This document shows, in pieces, positions 54,415 to 59,525 of a DNA stretch of 59,525 nucleotides (positions are counted from its first letter, which is position 1; every line of letters starts with the position of its first letter). The notes beneath the pieces are model-generated. The model ran no database searches, was not told where the DNA came from, and saw nothing but the letters and a program-made list of their open reading frames with translations. Made by a program: the position numbers and the translations under genes. The DNA is from Candidatus Nanopelagicales bacterium (GTDB taxonomy: Bacteria > Actinomycetota > Actinomycetes > S36-B12): the NCBI GenBank assembly GCA_021741645.1, contig JAIOXK010000005.1, forward strand, positions 1 to 59,525, given 5' to 3'.

Positions 54415-55149
54415 GTGACTGACGATCACGCTGACTCTGTCGATCAACCGACTGCGGCCACGTCCTCTCGCCGCGACCTGCTGGCCCAGCTGGCGTATCA
54501 GCCGAGTCGGCCGCACCTGCTGATCGGCGGTCTTTTCCTCGTTCTGGGACTGCTGATCACCATCGTGATTCTGCGGCCATCGGGAGGAGTTGAGGAATAT
54601 CGCTCAGCACGAACCGAAGACCTGATCCGAATCCTCGATGACCTTGATGATCGGCAGGCGCGACTCGAGGCGGAGAGTGCCCGTCTGGCGACACTGGAAC
54701 GGGACCTCCTCGCAGGATCCACCGCTGAAGCGATCGCCGAGGCCCGACGGCAGCTTGACGCACTGCGGGTCATGACCGGCGTCGCACCGGTGTCCGGTCC
54801 CGGCGTGCTGGTGACGATCGTGGACACGGAGGGCCAGGTCGATGCTGGCCTGCTCCTCGATGCAGTCCAGGAGCTCCGCGACGCTGGTGCTGAGGCGATT
54901 CAAGTGGGACAGACTCGGGTCGTCGTGGACACGTGGTTCGCGGACTCCGAGCAGGGTGTGCTCGTCGACGGGGCACCGGTGGGCGATCGCGTCGAGATCC
55001 GTGCGATCGGAGATCCTGACACCTTGGCAGCCGCGATGAGCATCCCCGGGGGAATTGCGGAGTCGACGCGTACACGCGGGGCGGAATTCAGTGCCACGAC
55101 CACACCCGACCTGACCATCTCGGTTACAGTTCCCGTGACAGAGTCCTGA
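54415..55149 (+). CDS. DUF881 family protein (second copy)
   Basis: Single TM; TGVAPVSGPGVLVTIVDTEGQVDAGLLLDAVQELRDAGAEAIQVGQTRVVVDTWF. Confidence 0.92.
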   Translation: MTDDHADSVDQPTAATSSRRDLLAQLAYQPSRPHLLIGGLFLVLGLLITIVILRPSGGVEEYRSARTEDLIRILDDLDDRQARLEAESARLATLERDLLAGSTAEAIAEARRQLDALRVMTGVAPVSGPGVLVTIVDTEGQVDAGLLLDAVQELRDAGAEAIQVGQTRVVVDTWFADSEQGVLVDGAPVGDRVEIRAIGDPDTLAAAMSIPGGIAESTRTRGAEFSATTTPDLTISVTVPVTES

Positions 55150-55217
55150 GCTGAACAGGCACCAGGAAAGGTCACCCATGGGCGACAGGGTCGGCCACGC
55201 GATCACCAGGAGGTTCC

Positions 55218-55601
55218 ATGTACCCCGATGAGCTCCGCTACACCGCCGAGCATGAGTGGGTGCGAGCCACCGCGAACGGGACTGTGACCTTTGGGATCAC
55301 GCACTTCGCGCAGGAGTCCCTTGGCGACATCGTGTACGTATCCCTTCCCCAGGTGGGGCAGGCTCTGGGGGCAGGGGATGCCTGCGGTGAGGTCGAGTCC
55401 ACCAAGAGCGTGAGCGACATCTATGCACCGATCGCCGGTGCCGTGGTCGCCCTGAACGGTGATCTCGACGCCGAGCCAGAGACCATCAACGCGGATCCCT
55501 ACGGAGCCGGATGGATGGTCGAGCTGCAGCCGACCGACCCGAATGCGCTCGAGGGGCTTCTCAGTGCGGCCGAGTACCGGGCTCTGGTGGAGAAGGCCTG
55601 A
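55218..55601 (+). CDS. gcvH: Glycine cleavage system protein H
   Basis: LRYTAEHEWVRATANGTVTFGITHFAQESLGDIVYVSLPQVG...GEVESTKSVSDIYAPIAG: lipoyl-lysine ESTKSVSD motif. Confidence 0.97.
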   Translation: MYPDELRYTAEHEWVRATANGTVTFGITHFAQESLGDIVYVSLPQVGQALGAGDACGEVESTKSVSDIYAPIAGAVVALNGDLDAEPETINADPYGAGWMVELQPTDPNALEGLLSAAEYRALVEKA

Positions 55602-55604
55602 CGC

Positions 55605-56105
55605 ATGACGTGCCCCCTGTGCCAGCACGAAACCGCTGCGGACGACCGCTTCTGCGGCTCGTGCGGCGCGCCCCTCAGCCTTCAGGCCTTTGACAGTCTT
55701 GAGCACACGTCCGCAGTCGTCACGGCCGGACCTCCGACGGGCACGGGGCCGATTTCCGCGGTCGGGTCCGGCAAGCAGTTTGAGCTTCCCTCAGGCAGTG
55801 CGCTCCTTGTCGTTCATCGCGGGCCGGGGGAGGGGCAGGAGTACGTCCTCGATGCCGCATCGGATCTGATGACGGTGGGTCGGTCGGAGGATGCGGACAT
55901 CTTCCTCGACGACGTCACCGTGAGCCGGCACCATGCAGAGTTTCGACACGGCGCAGAGGGCTGGAGCGTCCGTGACATCGGCAGCCTCAATGGCACCTAC
56001 GTGAACCGCGTTCGGGTGGAGGACCAGCAGCTGTCCGGTGGCGATGAGGTACAGATTGGAAAGTTCCGCTTCGTCTTCCTCCTCGGACTCGAACAGACCC
56101 CATGA
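55605..56105 (+). CDS. FHA domain protein with N-terminal zinc ribbon (GarA/OdhI-locus homologue)
   Basis: CPLCQ...CGSCGAPL zinc ribbon; FHA core MTVGRSEDADIFLDDVTVSRHHAEFRHGAEGWSVRDIGSLNGTYVN. Confidence 0.93.
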   Translation: MTCPLCQHETAADDRFCGSCGAPLSLQAFDSLEHTSAVVTAGPPTGTGPISAVGSGKQFELPSGSALLVVHRGPGEGQEYVLDAASDLMTVGRSEDADIFLDDVTVSRHHAEFRHGAEGWSVRDIGSLNGTYVNRVRVEDQQLSGGDEVQIGKFRFVFLLGLEQTP

Positions 56106-56827
56106 GCGAACGGGCATCGGGCGCAGCATCACCCGGCCTGACCGGGACCATCAGCATCGGAGAGGTGCTGCAGCTGCTCAAGCGCGAGTATCCCGATGTC
56201 ACCATCAGCAAGATCCGCTTTCTTGAGGCCGAAGGCCTGATCGCTCCCGAGCGCACCGCCTCGGGCTACCGCCGGTTCTCCCAGGGCGACGTGGAACGAC
56301 TCCGATCCGTCCTGAGCATGCAGCGGGACCAGTACCTGCCGTTGAAGGTGATTCGCGAGGCCCTGGACTCTGATGAGGCTGCTGCAGCGGCAACAGCGCC
56401 GGTATCCGCGGTCGGCTCAGGGATGCGACCGGAGGACTTCCGGCCCGGTGCGGGTCGAGTCCGCATGACGCGAGGAGAACTGGCCGAGGCGGCGGGCCTT
56501 GACGAGGCCTACCTCGGGCAGCTCGAGGGCATCGGCGTGCTCTGGGCAAGCCCGGCCGGCCACTACGACGAGGACGCCCTCGCCATCACGCAGGTCATCT
56601 CCCGACTGAGCGCCTTCGGCATCGAACCGCGCCACCTTCGCAGTTTTCGAGTGGTCACCGATCGTGAGACCGGAGTGATCGAGCAGATGGCGACGCCGTT
56701 CTCCCAGCCCCGCGATCGGGATGGGCGCGCTCGGCAGCAGGAGACAGTGCGGGAACTGGCGTCGTTGTTCGTGCAGCTGCATGCGGCGCTTCTGCGTGCG
56801 GACCTGATCCGCGGCGGTCGCGCCTGA
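56102..56827 (+). CDS. MerR family transcriptional regulator (FtsR/Rv1828-like)
   Basis: TISIGEVLQLLKREYPDVTISKIRFLEAEGLIAPERTASGYRRFSQGDVERLRSVL; synteny with FHA and DUF151 genes. Confidence 0.92.
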   Translation: MSERASGAASPGLTGTISIGEVLQLLKREYPDVTISKIRFLEAEGLIAPERTASGYRRFSQGDVERLRSVLSMQRDQYLPLKVIREALDSDEAAAAATAPVSAVGSGMRPEDFRPGAGRVRMTRGELAEAAGLDEAYLGQLEGIGVLWASPAGHYDEDALAITQVISRLSAFGIEPRHLRSFRVVTDRETGVIEQMATPFSQPRDRDGRARQQETVRELASLFVQLHAALLRADLIRGGRA

Positions 56828-56848
56828 CGCATCCGGCGCCATCGGGGT

Positions 56849-56854
56849 TACTCT
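56849..56854 (+). promoter_or_regulatory. Leaderless-type -10 (TACTCT-N6-GTG) of DUF151 nuclease gene
   Basis: TACTCT-GGTCCT-GTG. Confidence 0.5.
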
Positions 56855-56860
56855 GGTCCT

Positions 56861-57343
56861 GTGCTGGATCTTGATGTCGTGGGTGTCCGGGTGGAAATGC
56901 CCTCCAACAATCCGATCGTTCTCCTTCGTGAGCGCTCGGGGGACAGGTACCTGCCCATCTGGGTGGGCGCTGTCGAGGCGACGGCTATCGCCTATGCCCA
57001 GCAGGGCATTGTTCCTCCCAGGCCCCTGACCCACGATCTGCTGCGTGATGTGGTGGCCGCTCTGGGTTCGGAAGTGACCGAGGTGCGGATCACCGCGCTG
57101 GAGGACGGCGTCTTCTACTCCATGCTGATCTTCGCGGATGGGACTGAGGTGAGCGCTCGTCCGTCCGACGCCATCGCCCTGGCCCTGCGCACGGGTTCAC
57201 CCATTCGCGGCGAGGAGGCCGTACTCGATCAAGCCGGAATCGAACTCCCCGAGGAGGGCGAAGAGGCACCCTCGGCAGAGGAGGAGGTCGAGCAGTTCCG
57301 GGAGTTTCTCGACCATGTCTCGCCCGAGGACTTCGGCCAATAG
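56861..57343 (+). CDS. Bifunctional nuclease family protein (DUF151)
   Basis: VGVRVEMPSNNPIVLLRERSGDRYLPIWVGAVEATAIAYAQQGIVPPRPLTHDLLRDVVAALG; GTG start. Confidence 0.94.
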   Translation: MLDLDVVGVRVEMPSNNPIVLLRERSGDRYLPIWVGAVEATAIAYAQQGIVPPRPLTHDLLRDVVAALGSEVTEVRITALEDGVFYSMLIFADGTEVSARPSDAIALALRTGSPIRGEEAVLDQAGIELPEEGEEAPSAEEEVEQFREFLDHVSPEDFGQ

Positions 57344-57465
57344 CGGCTGAGGGCATCGATCTGAAGCGTCCGTTCATGCGGCATGGCAACCTCACCAAGA
57401 GGTTGAGACTTTGGGTCCCGACACGCCGATGGGGCACGTTGACCCTCGGGTCGGACATCCCTAAC

Positions 57466-57501
57466 GTCACACCCGTCACTTGAGTCACAGACGTCACTGA
57501 C
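57466..57501. repeat. Four GTCAC-headed direct repeats with exact 9-nt period
   Basis: GTCACACCC GTCACTTGA GTCACAGAC GTCACTGAC at 57466, 57475, 57484, 57493, in the DUF151-MerR intergenic region. Confidence 0.85.
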
Positions 57502-57621
57502 GAGGCAGCGAACGCCAGTCGGCAGACGTCGAGATAAGCGGCAGGCAGGAAGAACACGAGAGTGCGGCAGCGGACTACGCTGGCGACATCGACGGGCACA
57601 GGCCCGGACTTGGAGGCGGAC

Positions 57622-58206
57622 GTGGGTGCAGAGGGCGCTAACCACGAGGGCGTGGTCGGGCAGCGGGCTCAGGGAGTGCTGTTCGACGATGCGACTCTGC
57701 GGCCGCTGCCGTCCGACATGGGCTACCGCGGCCCGATCGCCTGCTCCGCCGCCGGCATCACCTACCGACAGCTCGACTACTGGGCGCGGACTGGCCTGGT
57801 GACACCGTCTGTCCGGGACGCTGCGGGGTCCGGGAGCCAGCGCCTGTACGGCTTCCGCGACATTCTCGTGCTGCGGATCGTCAAGCGGCTGATCGACACC
57901 GGCGTTTCATTGCCGAACATCCGGGCAGCGGTCGACCATCTGGCGGATCGCACGGGTGAGGACCTGGCGAGCCTGACCATCATGAGCGACGGAGCGAGCA
58001 TCTACGAGTGCCGCAGTGCCGACGAGGTGGTCGACCTCGTGCGGGGCGGACAGGGCGTCTTCGGGATCGCGGTGGGCAGTGTCTGGCGTGAGGTCGAGGG
58101 CACCTTGGCGGAACTTCCAGGCGAGCGGGCTGATGGTGATGCAGTCGCACCGACAAGCTCTACCGATGAGCTGGCCGCCCGACGGGCGCGCCGAACTGCA
58201 GTCTGA
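57622..58206 (+). CDS. MerR family transcriptional regulator (second; Rv1830-position homologue)
   Basis: MGYRGPIACSAAGITYRQLDYWARTGLVTPSVRDAAGSGSQRLYGFRDILVLRIVKRLIDTGVSLPNIRAAVDHL. GTG 57622 (RBS ggaggcg) preferred over the track start 57562, since TACGCT at 57576-57581 looks like a -10. Confidence 0.88.
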   Translation: MGAEGANHEGVVGQRAQGVLFDDATLRPLPSDMGYRGPIACSAAGITYRQLDYWARTGLVTPSVRDAAGSGSQRLYGFRDILVLRIVKRLIDTGVSLPNIRAAVDHLADRTGEDLASLTIMSDGASIYECRSADEVVDLVRGGQGVFGIAVGSVWREVEGTLAELPGERADGDAVAPTSSTDELAARRARRTAV

Positions 58207-58239
58207 CTCTCAGGCGCTAGGCTTGGGGAGCTGATTGAT

Positions 58240-58422
58240 CCCGAGCGGGAGAGTTCTGGTTCGCCAGGCGCCGAAGGAGCAAACTCCCCGTCAACCTCTC
58301 AGGCAGCAGGACCGTTCGGGAAAGGCATCTCTGGAAAAGGAGCAGCACGCTCCTACCGACGGTGAAAGCCGGTTCGCCGGTGAAGCTCTCAGGTCGCGTC
58401 TGACGCGGAAAACAGAGGGGGA
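58240..58422 (+). ncRNA. Tandem glycine riboswitch upstream of gcvP
   Basis: Aptamer 1: GCGGGAGAGTTCTGG...GGCGCCGAAGGAGCAAACTCCCC...AACCTCTCAGGCAGCAGGACCG; aptamer 2: CATCTCTGGAAA...CACCGGT-like ACCGACGGTGAAAGCCGG...GAAGCTCTCAGGTCGCG...CAGAGGGG. Glycine aptamer CTCTCAGG cores occur twice, followed by gcvP. Confidence 0.92.
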
Positions 58423-58497
58423 GGGCGAGCACGGCCGTGCTCTCCTTCCGATCACCCGCTGTCTGGCCGCAGCGGATGACTGAGCCGCGAGGTCCGC

Positions 58498-59525
58498 ATG
58501 AGCCTTGAGTTTCCTGCACGTCACATCGGCCCGAACGCGCACGAGCAGGCGCAGATGCTCGACGTTCTCGGATATTCCGACATCGACTCCTTCACTGCTG
58601 ACGTCGTTCCCGAGGTCATCCGCTGGCACGATGGCCTCTCATTGCCGGCTGGTCTCTCCGAACCCGAGACCCTCGATGCCCTGAGGGCACTCGGCGCCCG
58701 GAACACGGTTCGCACGAGCATGATCGGCTTGGGATATCAGGGCACTCACACTCCTGGGGTCATCACGAGGAACATCCTCGAGAACCCCGCGTGGTACACC
58801 GCCTACACGCCTTACCAGCCGGAGATCTCGCAGGGACGCCTCGAGGCACTGCTCAACTTCCAGACGATGATCGAGGATCTGACGGGTCTGCCGGTAGCGG
58901 GGTCCTCGCTGCTGGACGAACCCACAGCAGTGGCCGAGGCCATGGCCCTCGCCATTCGCAGCGTCCGGGGTTCAAGCGTGGTGGTGGTGGACGCCGATAC
59001 GCATCCGCAGACGCTTGCCGTGCTCCAGACTCGCGCCGAGCCCATGGGCATCACGCTGGATGTCCGGGATGTCGCTGCTGGTCTGCCCGAGGCTGGTCTG
59101 CCCGAGGGTGGGATCGCTGCAGTCATCCTCAGCAACCCGGGAACGTCCGGGCGCGTTCGTGACCTGACGACACTGATCGCGCAGGCACACGACCGCGGAG
59201 CGCTGGCGGTCGTGGCTGCGGACCTGCTGTCCCTGGCGCTGGTGACCCCTCCGGGCGAGCTGGGGGCGGATGTCGTTGTCGGGTCCGCGCAGCGCTTCGG
59301 CGTTCCGATGGGCTTCGGGGGACCGCACGCAGGATTCATGTCCGTCCGGTCGGGGCTTGAGCGGAGCTTGCCCGGTCGATTGGTCGGGGTCAGCATCGAT
59401 GCCGATGGGCGACCGGCCTACCGGCTGGCCTTGCAGACGCGCGAACAGCACATCCGGCGCGAGAAGGCGACCAGCAACATCTGCACCGCACAGGTCCTCC
59501 TGGCCGTGATCGCGTCGATGTACGC
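58498..59525 (+). CDS. gcvP: Glycine dehydrogenase (decarboxylating), P protein, truncated by window edge
   Basis: [26 protein letters not shown]...[58 protein letters not shown]. Open to the window edge, so missing from the ORF track. Confidence 0.98.
   Translation, partial: MSLEFPARHIGPNAHEQAQMLDVLGYSDIDSFTADVVPEVIRWHDGLSLPAGLSEPETLDALRALGARNTVRTSMIGLGYQGTHTPGVITRNILENPAWYTAYTPYQPEISQGRLEALLNFQTMIEDLTGLPVAGSSLLDEPTAVAEAMALAIRSVRGSSVVVVDADTHPQTLAVLQTRAEPMGITLDVRDVAAGLPEAGLPEGGIAAVILSNPGTSGRVRDLTTLIAQAHDRGALAVVAADLLSLALVTPPGELGADVVVGSAQRFGVPMGFGGPHAGFMSVRSGLERSLPGRLVGVSIDADGRPAYRLALQTREQHIRREKATSNICTAQVLLAVIASMY

Noticed and set aside
57090-57599. Minus-strand ORFs with VTSVTQVTGVT-like repeats
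   Set aside because: The periodic peptide is a translation of the intergenic 9-nt GTCAC repeat and is antisense to DUF151; treated as a DNA repeat rather than a protein.

Overview
The window is a dense, high-GC actinobacterial core-genome segment. Lineage markers are RbpA, WhiA, OpcA, RapZ/YvcK, the sufR-sufBDCSUT operon and the pgsA-DUF881-sbp-DUF881-gcvH-FHA-MerR block. Main blocks, left to right: branched-chain amino-acid ABC permeases (livM truncated at the left edge, livH); thioesterase; polA; a small secreted orphan; rpsA; coaE-uvrB-terC-terC; metallo-beta-lactamase-fold hydrolase; uvrA; Rieske lipoprotein; uvrC-rapZ-yvcK-whiA; a glycosyltransferase; gap-pgk-tpiA-secG; rbpA; the pentose-phosphate cluster pgl-opcA-zwf-tal-tkt; ctaB/ctaA; a two-gene ABC exporter; the SUF Fe-S operon; ABC-F; enoyl-CoA hydratase; ABC exporter; SURF1; DUF3099; dodecin; fabG-fabI; SixA-like phosphatase; serB; ABC ATPase; CDP-alcohol phosphatidyltransferase; DUF881-sbp-DUF881-gcvH-FHA-MerR-DUF151-MerR; a tandem glycine riboswitch; and gcvP (truncated at the right edge). 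I found no CRISPR array, prophage, transposon, tRNA/rRNA, defence island or obvious biosynthetic cluster, and I do not claim a new multi-gene system. The items most worth a second look are non-coding: (i) a recurrent TANNNT-N6/7-(A/G)TG arrangement implying many leaderless mRNAs; (ii) a CAAC-N6-GTTG SufR-type operator overlapping the sufR start codon; (iii) 13-nt iterated repeats between tkt and ctaB; (iv) four GTCAC repeats with an exact 9-nt period upstream of the second MerR gene; (v) a long UUCG-capped hairpin between rpsA and coaE; (vi) matched inverted motifs at the divergent rpsA promoter region. Protein oddities are a LivH with an extracytoplasmic N-terminal domain, a tandem TerC pair, a glycosyltransferase between whiA and gap, and a Trp/Cys-rich secreted orphan.
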